Shown here in pieces: positions 43,846-52,719 of a stretch of 64,000 nt of DNA; position 1 is the stretch's first letter, and each line of letters begins with the position of its first letter. The notes beneath the pieces were generated by a model. It was not told where the DNA came from and did not search any database. It saw nothing but the letters and a program-made list of their open reading frames with translations. The stretch is from positions 1 through 64,000 of the forward strand of contig NZ_JARJHU010000002.1 of assembly GCF_029269825.1 (NCBI RefSeq), given 5' to 3'. A program made the translations under genes and the position numbers. This DNA is from Pedobacter sp. JY14-1 (lineage in GTDB: Bacteria; Bacteroidota; Bacteroidia; Sphingobacteriales; Sphingobacteriaceae).

Positions 43846-45207
43846 CTATACAAAAGCAGAAAAGCCTGTAATGGCGCGTCCGACGATCAGTGTATTGATC
43901 TCCTTGGTACCTTCATAAGAATAAATGGCTTCTGCATCTGCTACGAACCTGGCTACGTCATGCTCCAGTAAAATCCCGTTGCCGCCCATCACCTCCCTGG
44001 CCCTGCTCACGACGTCCCGTGTACGCATCGAGCAGAATACCTTGGCCAGCGAAGCATGTTCGTCCGTAAGCAGTCCCTGGTCCTGCAATTGCGAAAGCCG
44101 GAAACACAAAGTCTGCATGGCCGTAAGGTTACACAGCATCTCCACCAGGTGGTTCTGGATCAGCTGAAAGGAAGCGATCGGCTTGCCAAACTGTTTGCGC
44201 GTACGCGTATAATGCAGGGCACTCTCATAAGCACCCCGCGCACAACCCACCGCCTGCCAGGCCACCCCGGCCCTGGTCATCTTCAGCACCCTGGCTGTAT
44301 CCTTAAAGGAATTCGCATTTTGCAGCCGGTCCGATTCCTCCACCTCGCAGTCCCGCAAAGTGATCACCGCATTCTGCACGATCCTTAGCGCCATCTTGTC
44401 CTGTATCTTCTCTGCAGAGAAGCCCTTCGTGTCTTTGCGCACGAGGAAACCTTTTACCTGGTTGTCCTCAAGGTCCCGCGCCCAGATTACCGTCACATCG
44501 GCAAAAGTGGCATTGCCGATCCATTTCTTCCGGCCGTTCAATATCCATTTGCCACCCTGCCTTTTTGCCGTTACCGTCAGCCCGCCCGCTGCGGCAGAGC
44601 CCACTTCCGGCTCCGTCAGTCCGAAGGCCCCGATCAGTTTCAGCTGCTGCATCTGCGGCAGCCATTCCTGTTTCTGCGCTTCCGAACCCAGCAGATAGAT
44701 CGACCCCATCGCCAGGCCACTCTGCACCCCGAAAAAAGTCGAAATAGAAGTATCTATCCTTGCCATTTCCATCGCCAGGATCCCTTCCATCAGGTTCGAT
44801 TTTCCCGGACAGCCATAACCCTGGTAAGTCAGACCACAGATATTCAGTTCCGCAATCTTCGGGATCAGCTCAAAAGGAAATTCGGCTCTCAGCCAGTAAT
44901 GGTTTACGACCGGCTTCACTTCCCGTTCCAGGAAATCACGTACTTTTAGTTGCAGGGCCCGGTCCTCATCTTTCAGCGCCTCCTCACCCAGGTGGTAAAA
45001 ATCACCTTCTACCGGCGGCAGTTCTTTCTTTTTGTGCGGCGTATCCATCATCTTCATCAGTCCCTGCAATTGTGTCTCATCCAGCGACGAGACCGAGTCC
45101 ATCATCTTAGCCAGGTCGACCTTCCTGGAAAGTGATTCCAGTTTGGCCAAATCAATGGTCCTGAAAAGTGTGTAAGCGTTTTTAAGCGATGAGAAGAAAC
45201 CAGCCAT
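43846..45207 (-). CDS. Acyl-CoA dehydrogenase, glutaryl-CoA dehydrogenase-like
   Basis: FAD-dependent acyl-CoA dehydrogenase, 453 aa from MAGFFSSLKNAYTLFRT. Family motifs: FGLTEPEVGSAAAGGLTVTAKR, RKKWIGNATFADVTVIWARD, ARGAYESALHYTRTRKQFGKPI, and YSYEGTKEINTLIVGRAITG, whose Glu and closing phrase resemble glutaryl-CoA dehydrogenase. The N-terminal ~70 residues (DLAKLESLSRKVDLAKMMDSV) are an extra helical segment not typical of short ACADs. An upstream in-frame start (45276) adds 23 unlikely residues. The substrate is inferred from motif and neighbourhood. Confidence 0.88.
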   Translation of the reverse strand: MAGFFSSLKNAYTLFRTIDLAKLESLSRKVDLAKMMDSVSSLDETQLQGLMKMMDTPHKKKELPPVEGDFYHLGEEALKDEDRALQLKVRDFLEREVKPVVNHYWLRAEFPFELIPKIAELNICGLTYQGYGCPGKSNLMEGILAMEMARIDTSISTFFGVQSGLAMGSIYLLGSEAQKQEWLPQMQQLKLIGAFGLTEPEVGSAAAGGLTVTAKRQGGKWILNGRKKWIGNATFADVTVIWARDLEDNQVKGFLVRKDTKGFSAEKIQDKMALRIVQNAVITLRDCEVEESDRLQNANSFKDTARVLKMTRAGVAWQAVGCARGAYESALHYTRTRKQFGKPIASFQLIQNHLVEMLCNLTAMQTLCFRLSQLQDQGLLTDEHASLAKVFCSMRTRDVVSRAREVMGGNGILLEHDVARFVADAEAIYSYEGTKEINTLIVGRAITGFSAFV

Positions 45208-45304
45208 ATTGAATTGTTTAGAACTATTGCGGTTGTACACGAAATGATCAGTGAGACCATTAATCAACCACAACAAGATACAAAGCCCTTTTGTTGAAAA
45301 CCAA

Positions 45305-46183
45305 TTATAAGACCGAAAACTTCTCCTTCATTCCCCATATCCCCAGCAATCCACCGGTATGTACCACTACGATCTTTTCATCCGCCGCAAAACGACCCTG
45401 CGATAACAGGTCCTCCAGGGCAAAGAACAACTTGCCCGTATAAACCGGGTCGGTCAGAATGCCTTCGGCCGCAGCAAACCTGCCGATAAACTGCGTCAAC
45501 TCCGGGCTGGTCCTGGCATAACCCCCGAAATGATAAGCGGTGTGCAAGACCAGCCGGTCCAACCCATCCGTATACCGGGCAATCTCCGCCCGGATAAATT
45601 CACCGCCCTTCAATACCGGGACCACGTGCAGTAACGTATCCATGCCTGTTTCCCGTATACCTTTCAGGAGCCCGGCTGCCGTAGTTCCTGTTCCGGCCGC
45701 ACAAAACAAATGCCGGGTGTCAGGCGGCAGTTCCGTCACCAGTTCAGCACAACCCAGCACCGCAGGCATGCCCGCGCCGCCTTCGTCTACAAAGCAAGCC
45801 TCCGCGTCGCCGCCGAAATGACGCTCAAAAAGTCCCCTCTTGTCCTTGTAACCCAACCGGTCTGTAAAGCGGAGTTCCATGCCATACAACCTGCACAGCA
45901 ACAACATCTCGTTCTCTGCCATTTCACCCCGCACGAAGGCCGTACTGCGCAGGCCGTTCCGGGCACAGGCCGCGGCCACAGCCACCAGGTGATTAGAATA
46001 AGCTCCGCCGAAAGTGACCAGGTGCCGTCTGCCGGAAGCCAGTGCGCCTTCAAGTATGTACTTTAGTTTGCGCCATTTATTGCCCGAGATATACGGATCG
46101 ATCATATCGTCCCTTTTTACCCAGACCGAAGCCCGCTCAGGGGCCTTGAGTTGCTGCAGGGGGCTATGTATCGTCACAGACAT
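45305..46183 (-). CDS. D-cysteine desulfhydrase / ACC deaminase-like PLP enzyme
   Basis: Fold-type II PLP enzyme of 292 aa in the 1-aminocyclopropane-1-carboxylate deaminase / D-cysteine desulfhydrase family. The cofactor lysine lies in ISGNKWRKLKYILEG, and GGAYSNHLVAVAAACARNG carries the substrate-binding Ser-Asn-His. The phosphate cradle AAGTGTTAAGLL and C-terminal VVHTGGLLGIWG are present. Sequence alone does not separate the two activities; D-cysteine desulfhydrase is more common in such bacteria. The start is ATG at 46183; a TTG at 46192 is in frame. TATATTTG (46197-46190) is its -7 box. Confidence 0.85.
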   Translation of the reverse strand: MSVTIHSPLQQLKAPERASVWVKRDDMIDPYISGNKWRKLKYILEGALASGRRHLVTFGGAYSNHLVAVAAACARNGLRSTAFVRGEMAENEMLLLCRLYGMELRFTDRLGYKDKRGLFERHFGGDAEACFVDEGGAGMPAVLGCAELVTELPPDTRHLFCAAGTGTTAAGLLKGIRETGMDTLLHVVPVLKGGEFIRAEIARYTDGLDRLVLHTAYHFGGYARTSPELTQFIGRFAAAEGILTDPVYTGKLFFALEDLLSQGRFAADEKIVVVHTGGLLGIWGMKEKFSVL

Positions 46184-46214
46184 TTGCTGCAAATATATTT
46201 AAAGATTAGCTTTG
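46183..46214. promoter_or_regulatory. Overlapping divergent promoters (rluD and the PLP enzyme)
   Basis: Plus strand: TTTG (46183-46186) - 20 nt - TAGCTTTG (46207-46214), 6 nt before the rluD ATG. Minus strand: TATATTTG (46197-46190), 6 nt before the other ATG. Both fall in the 37-bp divergent gap, predict almost leaderless mRNAs, and cannot easily be occupied at once. Confidence 0.55.
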
Positions 46215-46220
46215 CAGGCT

Positions 46221-47243
46221 ATGGAAAACCCAGATGTGCTGCAGGAAGCAGAAGACCAGGACCTTTACGAACACCTGAATATCGTTGTGGATAAAGGACA
46301 GTCCCTGCTGCGCATCGATAAATTCCTGATGTACCGGGTCAATAATGCTTCCCGTAACCGCATCCAGAACGCCATAGACGCGGGAAATGTACTCGTCAAC
46401 CAGAAGACCGTAAAGCCCAGCTATAAAGTTAAGCCTCTGGACGAGATTTCTATTGTTTTTCCTCACCCCCCGCGCGATACCGAAGTTTATCCTGAGGATA
46501 TCCCGATCGAGATCATTTACGAAGACAACGATCTGCTTGTCGTCAATAAAGCTGCCGGAATGGTCGTCCACCCGGGCTATGCCAATTATACGGGCACCCT
46601 GGTCAATGCCCTCGCTTATCATTTCGAGCAGCTGCCCCAGCTGACAGGCAATGAAGGGCGCCCCGGTCTTGTGCACCGCATTGACAAAGATACTTCCGGC
46701 CTGCTGCTGATCAGCAAGAACGAAGGCACCATGACCCGTCTGGCCAAGCAGTTTTACGACCATACCATTACCCGCAGGTACATCGCCTTGGTTTGGGGCG
46801 ATATCGCCGAGAACGGCACAGTAACCGGTTACATTGGCCGTAGCGCCAAAAACCGGATCATTATGGACATCTATGACAGTGAAGACAAGGGCAAATGGTC
46901 GGTGACCCATTATACCGTACTTGAGCGCCTGGGCTATGTCACGCTCATCAGCTGTCAGCTGGAAACCGGCCGGACCCACCAGATCCGGGCGCACATGAAG
47001 CATATCGGTCATCCGTTGTTCAGCGATGCCAATTACGGCGGTGACAAAATCATAAAAGGTACGACTTTTGCAAAGTACAAGCAGTTTGTCCAGAACTGTT
47101 TTGAAGTTATGCCGAGGCAGGCATTGCATGCCCAGGTATTGGGCTTCATGCATCCCGGCGTCCGGCAATATATGGAGTTTGAAGCACCGCTTCCGGCAGA
47201 TTTTGCAGCCGTACTGGACAAATGGAGAAAATATACCCAATGA
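46221..47243 (+). CDS. rluD: 23S rRNA pseudouridine synthase, RluD family
   Basis: RluA-family pseudouridine synthase of 340 aa. An N-terminal S4 domain (about 20-85: SLLRIDKFLMYRVNNASRNRIQNAIDAGNVLVNQKTVKPS) is followed by the catalytic domain with HRIDKDTSGLLLISKN, whose Asp is the nucleophile. ETGRTHQIRAHMKHIGHPLFSDANYGG closes the active site. The S4 domain and length fit RluD, which modifies helix 69 of 23S rRNA. The start is ATG at 46221. The stop overlaps the next ATG (ATGA). Confidence 0.94.
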   Translation: MENPDVLQEAEDQDLYEHLNIVVDKGQSLLRIDKFLMYRVNNASRNRIQNAIDAGNVLVNQKTVKPSYKVKPLDEISIVFPHPPRDTEVYPEDIPIEIIYEDNDLLVVNKAAGMVVHPGYANYTGTLVNALAYHFEQLPQLTGNEGRPGLVHRIDKDTSGLLLISKNEGTMTRLAKQFYDHTITRRYIALVWGDIAENGTVTGYIGRSAKNRIIMDIYDSEDKGKWSVTHYTVLERLGYVTLISCQLETGRTHQIRAHMKHIGHPLFSDANYGGDKIIKGTTFAKYKQFVQNCFEVMPRQALHAQVLGFMHPGVRQYMEFEAPLPADFAAVLDKWRKYTQ

Positions 47244-48070
47244 TCCTGCACAACGACGAATTTTATCCCGGTGAGCAGCCACTGCTTACTGTACATAACC
47301 GCGGATTCCGTTACGGCGACGGTATCTTCGAATCCATGCGTATGACAGATGGCAAGCTGCGCTATGCCGAGGCCCATGCAGAACGGCTTAAAGCAGGCAT
47401 GAAGGCACTGAAAATTGAAGGTTCAGCCCTTATGGACGAGTACTTCCTGCGCCAGAAGACCGCAGAACTTAGTAAACGAAACAAATTTAAGGACAATGCC
47501 AGGTTCAGGCTTTCGGTTTACCGGGAAGGTGGGGGGCTTTATGCGCCGGAAAGCAACAAAGCAGGTTATATCCTTGAAGGCACAGCACTAGACACCGGCA
47601 CTTACGAGCTCAACAAAAAAGGCCTTATCCTGGACGTATTCCAGGAAATGACCAAACCGGTAGACAAACTGTCCAATCACAAGACCAGCAGTTCATTGCT
47701 ATATGTTATGGCCGGGCTTTACAAAAAACAGCACCGTCTTGATGAAGCCTTCATTCTCAACCAGCAAGGCTTTCTCTGCGAAACCATCAGTTCCAATGTC
47801 TTTGTGGTCTATGGCAGCCAGGTCTATACGCCTGCGCTTTCAGAAGGTTGTATCAACGGTATCATGCGCAGGGCCGTTATGGATCTGGCCAGGGCAGAGG
47901 GCATTGCAGTCATAGAAGCACAGATCAACCCAGAGGTACTCAACGAAGCAGAGGAAGTATTCATTACCAATGCTGTCGGCGGCATCCGCTGGGTAATGGG
48001 TTACGGGCGCAAGCGTTATTTCAACGAAGTCTCCAAAACACTCAGCGCCCGCCTGAACAGCCGGCCTTAA
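47240..48070 (+). CDS. pabC: Class IV aminotransferase, probably aminodeoxychorismate lyase
   Basis: PLP fold-type IV enzyme of 276 aa. NRGFRYGDGIFESMRM, the PLP Lys in LSNHKTSSSLLYVMAGLYKK, LNQQGFLCETISSNVFVV and the SEGCINGIMRRAVMDLA phosphate site are clear. The family includes 4-amino-4-deoxychorismate lyase (PabC), branched-chain aminotransferases and D-amino acid aminotransferases. The short length and the presence of pabB in the window favour PabC. The ATG at 47240 overlaps the rluD stop (ATGA); an ATG at 47222 is also in frame. Confidence 0.8.
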   Translation: MILHNDEFYPGEQPLLTVHNRGFRYGDGIFESMRMTDGKLRYAEAHAERLKAGMKALKIEGSALMDEYFLRQKTAELSKRNKFKDNARFRLSVYREGGGLYAPESNKAGYILEGTALDTGTYELNKKGLILDVFQEMTKPVDKLSNHKTSSSLLYVMAGLYKKQHRLDEAFILNQQGFLCETISSNVFVVYGSQVYTPALSEGCINGIMRRAVMDLARAEGIAVIEAQINPEVLNEAEEVFITNAVGGIRWVMGYGRKRYFNEVSKTLSARLNSRP

Positions 48071-48117
48071 ACTCCCTCCAGCCTGATCAGGAGTACCCGA
48101 TCTGCAGGTAGCCGACT

Positions 48118-49056
48118 TTACAGGATATAAAACAGCTTGCCGCTGCTCAGACTGCCCCCGCTGCTCACCAGTGCCGGCTGGTCATCTTCATAACTCAGCC
48201 TGATCATCTGCGTGAGGTCACGCTCTATCGTCTGCGATATGGTCGTCGTCGGTGTGTCTGTCGGCTTGTTCTCAAACGGGTCCTGCAGGTGTATCGCCAT
48301 CTTTTCGATCAGGAAAAAAGAGCTTGAGATCGCGATCACCAGTGGGATCTCTACGACACCGAAGAACTCAATCAGGCCAAAAGGCAGCAGCAGCACAAAC
48401 AAGAGCACGGAAAGATGAATGTATACACTGTATGTAGCCGGGAAGATCGTATTCTTAATGCGTTCACAGGCACCCATCTGGTCAGAAAATTTCGACAATG
48501 TGCTGTCCATCTGCACCTGCTGGAACTCATTGATCCAGCCCAGTTTGTAGGCATTTTTCAGGTCAGAGCCCTGCAGTTTCAGTAAGGCCAGTGGCACATT
48601 GCTGTAATTGCGGGCATAATCCATGTCCTCCCGGGTCAGGAATTTCTCCAGCCCTTCCAGCGGGTCCTGCCGCCTCAGGCTCCTGCTCAGCGCATAGCAC
48701 CAGGCGATCTGCCTTTTCGCCATCCGCTCACAAAACTTCCTTTCTTCAGCCGATCCGTAAGATGTATCAATAAAAGTCAGGAGCTGACGCGTCAGCGTCC
48801 GGGAATCGTTCACAATGCCGCCCCAGATCGTCCTGGCTTCCCACCAGCGGTCATAAGCCTGGTTAGACTTAAAGGCCAGCAACAGCGAGATCACCGTTCC
48901 CAGCAAAGTGGGAATGGCGATCGGTATGGAAATCCGTGTAAAGTGAAAGTTGTTGTACAACACGGCAATGAGTATCGCGTATAAAGTTACGCCGATCACT
49001 TCCGGCTTGATCTTGCCGAAGATATAACTCACGGGAATATTTTGTTTCAGTAACAT
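48118..49056 (-). CDS. Bestrophin-family anion channel
   Basis: Inner-membrane protein of 312 aa in the bacterial bestrophin family (UPF0187). It has four predicted spans: about 20-45, 50-66, 215-245 (SVLLFVLLLPFGLIEFFG) and 245-262. YDRWWEARTIWGGIVNDSRTLTRQLLTF (66-93) is the family signature. Bacterial homologues form pentameric ion channels; selectivity differs between members and is not predictable here. It lies 18 nt after the universal stress gene, so the two are probably co-transcribed. Confidence 0.92.
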   Translation of the reverse strand: MLLKQNIPVSYIFGKIKPEVIGVTLYAILIAVLYNNFHFTRISIPIAIPTLLGTVISLLLAFKSNQAYDRWWEARTIWGGIVNDSRTLTRQLLTFIDTSYGSAEERKFCERMAKRQIAWCYALSRSLRRQDPLEGLEKFLTREDMDYARNYSNVPLALLKLQGSDLKNAYKLGWINEFQQVQMDSTLSKFSDQMGACERIKNTIFPATYSVYIHLSVLLFVLLLPFGLIEFFGVVEIPLVIAISSSFFLIEKMAIHLQDPFENKPTDTPTTTISQTIERDLTQMIRLSYEDDQPALVSSGGSLSSGKLFYIL

Positions 49057-49074
49057 AGGCTAAAAAATTAAGGT

Positions 49075-49557
49075 TTAGACTTCTTCCGCCAGCACCAGTT
49101 CCTCCGGCGTAACCGGGGCGGTCTCTGCATCAGCTGTGCGTGTGGCAATCTGCGTCAAGGCGATACCGCTCTTGCGGATAAATGGCAAAGGGTCGGCGCT
49201 GGAAGCATTGAGTTTATCCAGTACACAAAAGACCGGATCCAGCACAGCGTCAATTTCATTGGCCTCCAGGAAATCTCTGAAGTTGCCCAGGCTGCTGCCG
49301 TAAAAAAACTCGATGCCGATCACCAGGCCCGGATGCTCCGCCCTCAGTTTTTCGCAAGCAGCGTAAAAGCCATCAGATACATAGCTGTATTCCTTGTTCC
49401 TGCGGGACAGCATCAGCAGATCGGAGATCGAGTCGGCAATTTTAAAGAAATGCACGAAGACCAGGCGCAAAGATGTACCTTCGTATTGTGCACATAAAGC
49501 AGGAAGGCAATCTGTCGACTTCCTTGAAAAATCAGTTGGGATCAATATATTTTGCAT
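49075..49557 (-). CDS. Universal stress protein-like (UspA family)
   Basis: Cytosolic alpha/beta protein of 160 aa. The start MQNILIPTDFSRKSTDCL is the usual Usp N-terminus with the Asp of the nucleotide pocket. The C-terminal half lacks a clear G-2x-G-9x-G(S/T) ATP-binding loop, so it may belong to the non-ATP-binding type. Role: probably stress or growth-arrest adaptation; partner unknown. Upstream of bestrophin in the same direction. The longer frame (49563) adds two residues. Confidence 0.8.
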   Translation of the reverse strand: MQNILIPTDFSRKSTDCLPALCAQYEGTSLRLVFVHFFKIADSISDLLMLSRRNKEYSYVSDGFYAACEKLRAEHPGLVIGIEFFYGSSLGNFRDFLEANEIDAVLDPVFCVLDKLNASSADPLPFIRKSGIALTQIATRTADAETAPVTPEELVLAEEV

Positions 49558-49669
49558 AACCATAACATTAGTTAATGCAAGGTTAGCCTGTACTTATTAA
49601 GAGGTTTTTAGAACCCCGTTAAAGACAGATTAGAATTTCATTAGAAAATAAGGCGTTTTCTCTAATTTT

Positions 49670-51046
49670 TTATCCTTCAGCGGAATAATTGCCCGTAGAA
49701 GGCAGCAAAACCTGTATTTCAGTGCCTTCGCCCACTTCCGAGCGGATACCGATCGAGCCCTTGTGCAGCCGGATAATGTTTAGTGTAAGCGGTAGCCCGA
49801 TGCCGTAACCTTCGAAGCTTCCCGTGTTCGAGGCCCTGAAAAAAGGCTCAAAAATGTATTGCAGCTCATTTTCCGGAATACCGATGCCCCTGTCCGTTAC
49901 TGAGATAATAATCCTGCCATTTTCAACCGTCAGTGCGATCTTTACGGGCTGGTTACTGGAATACTTGCAGGCATTCATGACAATGTTGGTCACCGAAAGA
50001 TGCAGGAGATTGGTGATCCCATCCGTATACAGCAGTGACTCATCCTGGGGTAGGGCTGAATAATCCAGGTCGACCGCACATTCGGGGATAATCTTGCGCA
50101 CCGAGGCAATTACGTCCAGGATCAGTTCATCTACCCTCACTTTTTGCCAGTTCTGCTTCTTCCCGTCAAAGCCCGATTGCGCAAGTCCGAGCAAACTGGT
50201 GATGATCTGGTTCAGTTTCTCTGCCTCCTTCAGTACCACCTCGACCGCATTACGGCTCTGGGCATTCAGGTCCTGCTGAAGCAACAATTCCGTTTCCGCT
50301 GTAATGATCGCAAGCGGTGTGCGCAGCTCATGAGAGGCATTGCTTACAAAATTGTTCTGCGTCTCAAAGGCTGTTTCCAGGCGCGTCAGCATGTGGTTGA
50401 AAGTCAGTACCAGTTCTGCAACCTCGTCTTTTCCGCCGGTTTCCTTTAACCGGAGGTTGAGGTTATCCGCACTGATCGTTTTCACACTCTTGATGAACTG
50501 CCGGAAAGGCCGCATGGTATAGTTCGAAAAAACAATCCCTACAACATAGATACAAGCCAGTGAAGCAAAAAAACCGATGGCCAGCACCCTTTTCAGTTCC
50601 TGCAGCTCCTTAAATCCGTAGGGGTCCGATGCGCCCACGATCACGATATAAGGTCCCCTGGCTGTATTGAAGTAACCACCCGCGTAAAAGCGGTTGTCTT
50701 CGCTGTACCTTGCCTTGCCCTTTTGGATAATGGCCTTGTAAAATTCGTCAGGCAAGTTTACCGGCCTTGGAAAAAGCATTTTATGGTAGGGATCTATCTT
50801 GATGATATGATCCCGTTCATCGTCCAGCTTCTCCAGGTAACGGTTGCGCACCTCCTCATAGGCGCTTGATCTGGCGTCCGGGGTGATCTTGATCTCGGCT
50901 GCCAGGTTTACCCTGGCCTCCAGCCGCTTAAAGAAATCCTCAAAGTTAAACTCAGATACGAAATAAAAGATCGCCGCGTTCAGCAGCACCAGCCCCAGCG
51001 TAGCCAGTCCGAAAAACAATAATGTGATCTTGTTCTGTATCTTCAT
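49670..51046 (-). CDS. Sensor histidine kinase (HAMP, HisKA, HATPase)
   Basis: Two-span membrane kinase of 458 aa. TM1 about 8-30, periplasmic sensor about 31-155, TM2 about 155-175, HAMP 175-230 (MRPFRQFIKSVKTISADNLNLRL), HisKA with phospho-accepting His239 in NASHELRTPLAIITAE, and HATPase with N box (SVTNIVMNACKYSSN), G1 (VTDRGIGIPENEL) and G2 (GYGIGLPLTLNI) boxes. The sensor segment shows no known domain. It lies 9 nt after the response regulator gene and is its cognate partner by position. Confidence 0.95.
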   Translation of the reverse strand: MKIQNKITLLFFGLATLGLVLLNAAIFYFVSEFNFEDFFKRLEARVNLAAEIKITPDARSSAYEEVRNRYLEKLDDERDHIIKIDPYHKMLFPRPVNLPDEFYKAIIQKGKARYSEDNRFYAGGYFNTARGPYIVIVGASDPYGFKELQELKRVLAIGFFASLACIYVVGIVFSNYTMRPFRQFIKSVKTISADNLNLRLKETGGKDEVAELVLTFNHMLTRLETAFETQNNFVSNASHELRTPLAIITAETELLLQQDLNAQSRNAVEVVLKEAEKLNQIITSLLGLAQSGFDGKKQNWQKVRVDELILDVIASVRKIIPECAVDLDYSALPQDESLLYTDGITNLLHLSVTNIVMNACKYSSNQPVKIALTVENGRIIISVTDRGIGIPENELQYIFEPFFRASNTGSFEGYGIGLPLTLNIIRLHKGSIGIRSEVGEGTEIQVLLPSTGNYSAEG

Positions 51047-51055
51047 GGCCTGTAT

Positions 51056-51736
51056 TTAGTCCTGCTCCCTGAAGATATACCCCGAGCCAAATACCGTATG
51101 GATCAGTTTTACGGCATAGCCTGTGTCCAGTTTCCTGCGCAGGTAGTTGACATAGACATCCACCACGTTTGTTCCCATATTGAAGTCAATGTCCCAGACA
51201 TTCTCCAGTATCTGTATCCGCGACAGTACCCTGTTCCGGTTTTTTATAAAATACAGCAGCAATTTATATTCGGTAGTCGTCAGTGTCACCTGCCGGTCGG
51301 CCCTGGTGACGGTCTGTGTGTCCAGGTTCACCTCGAGGTCAGCCGCCTTCATCAGGTTGACAGCCGTACCGCCGTTTTTTGACCGCCTGATCGCCGAGCG
51401 GATCCTGGCTTCCAGCTCGGGAAACTTAAAAGGTTTGGCCAGGTAATCGTCAGCCCCTGCATCCAGCCCGGTCACAATATTTTCCGTTGTGTTCAGCGCC
51501 GTCAGCATGATCACCGGCACCTCAGGGTTCACTTTCCGGACCTCCCTGCAAAGCTGTATCCCGTTCATGCCCGGCAGCATGATGTCCAGAATCAGAAGGT
51601 CAAACTGATGGCCCAGCGCCATATCCAGCCCCATGTTCCCGTCCACGGCAACACTTGTCTCAATCCCCACTTCCTTAAGCCCTTTTACAATCACCGAGAC
51701 TAATCCCGGTTCATCTTCCACCAACAATACCTTCAT
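51056..51736 (-). CDS. OmpR-family response regulator
   Basis: DNA-binding response regulator of 226 aa. The receiver has phosphorylation site Asp51 in LLILDIMLPGMNG, acidic pair Glu7-Asp8, conserved Thr in MLTALN and Lys in YLAKPF. The C-terminal OmpR/PhoB winged helix follows (residues about 125-224, TTTEYKLLLYFIKNRNRVLSR and NVVDVYVNYLRRKLD). Its start overlaps the fmt stop by four bases (ATGA). Target genes are unknown; the lone two-component pair sits in the fmt operon. Confidence 0.95.
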   Translation of the reverse strand: MKVLLVEDEPGLVSVIVKGLKEVGIETSVAVDGNMGLDMALGHQFDLLILDIMLPGMNGIQLCREVRKVNPEVPVIMLTALNTTENIVTGLDAGADDYLAKPFKFPELEARIRSAIRRSKNGGTAVNLMKAADLEVNLDTQTVTRADRQVTLTTTEYKLLLYFIKNRNRVLSRIQILENVWDIDFNMGTNVVDVYVNYLRRKLDTGYAVKLIHTVFGSGYIFREQD

Positions 51737-52641
51737 AATCTCACGCCTCTAAGGAATTCCCCGATCCCCATGCGTTTTTTTCCTTCGTACTGCAGCTCCG
51801 TGAGTTTCAGGAAACCGTCCCTGGCCGCAAACTTCAAAAAGGTCTTTCCATCTGTCAGGAAGCCTCCCGGTGCAATACCCGGTTCCTTTTCCTCGATTTC
51901 CGTCCGGAACACTTTCAGGGTCTTGCCGTTCAATTGCGTAAAGGCGGTAGGATAGGGACTCAGTCCCCGCACCAGGTTATGGACCTCCCGGGCAGGCCTG
52001 CTCCAGTCAATCTGGCAGAATTCCTTAAAAATTTTCGGCGCATGTTTCAGTTCCCCGCTTTCCGGCTGCGGCTGCTCCTGGTAGTCCCCGGTTTCAATCG
52101 CTTTTATCGTACGTACCAGCAAATCTGCGCCAAGCTGCATCAGCTGGTCATGCAGCTCCCCGGCAGTCATATCCTCCGGTATCTGCACCGTATCCGAAAA
52201 AATCACATCACCGGTATCGATTTCCTGCTTCAGGAAGAACGTCGTCGCGCCGCTTTCCTTTTCCCCGTTGATAATGGCATGGTTGATCGGCGCGGCCCCC
52301 CTGTACTGGGGCAGCAAAGACGCATGCAGGTTAATTGTGCCCTTGGGTGGCATGCTCCAGACTATTTCCGGCAGCATCCGGAATGCCACCACTACCTGCA
52401 GGTCAGCGTTCAGTGAACGCAATTCCTCAATAAATCCTGGGTCCTTAAGCTTTACAGGCTGCAATACCCTCAGCCCGTTAGCCACCGCATATTGTTTCAC
52501 CGCACTTACCTGCAGCTTCTGCCCGCGTCCTGCCGGTTTATCGGGTGCAGTCACCACACCCACAATGTCCATTTCCGCTTCCTTCAAGGCCTTTAGTGAA
52601 GCTACGGCAAAATCAGGTGTGCCCATGAAAACTATTTTCAT
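51733..52641 (-). CDS. fmt: Methionyl-tRNA formyltransferase
   Basis: Adds a formyl group from 10-formyl-tetrahydrofolate to Met-tRNA(fMet), 302 aa. MKIVFMGTPDFAVASLKAL gives the family N-terminus. The catalytic INLHASLLPQYRGAAPINHAI (Asn and His) and DTGDVIFSDTVQI (catalytic Asp) are present, and the C-terminal tRNA-binding domain follows. No deformylase (def) gene is adjacent. It is first of the fmt-regulator-kinase run. Confidence 0.96.
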   Translation of the reverse strand: MKIVFMGTPDFAVASLKALKEAEMDIVGVVTAPDKPAGRGQKLQVSAVKQYAVANGLRVLQPVKLKDPGFIEELRSLNADLQVVVAFRMLPEIVWSMPPKGTINLHASLLPQYRGAAPINHAIINGEKESGATTFFLKQEIDTGDVIFSDTVQIPEDMTAGELHDQLMQLGADLLVRTIKAIETGDYQEQPQPESGELKHAPKIFKEFCQIDWSRPAREVHNLVRGLSPYPTAFTQLNGKTLKVFRTEIEEKEPGIAPGGFLTDGKTFLKFAARDGFLKLTELQYEGKKRMGIGEFLRGVRL

Positions 52642-52719
52642 ACGTCGTTGTTTGAGATTAACAATTCAAGATGCGTTTGCAAATTAACAAAAATAAAGCG
52701 CATCTGTTCCTGTAAAGCT

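Noticed and set aside
46206..47282. Minus-strand 358-aa frame opposite rluD
   Set aside because: rluD has S4 and catalytic HRIDKDTSG motifs; the opposing frame has none.
49630..49665. TTAGAAAA ... TTTTCTCTAA as a terminator for the kinase gene
   Set aside because: Imperfect, very AT-rich and with a long loop; not strong enough to annotate.
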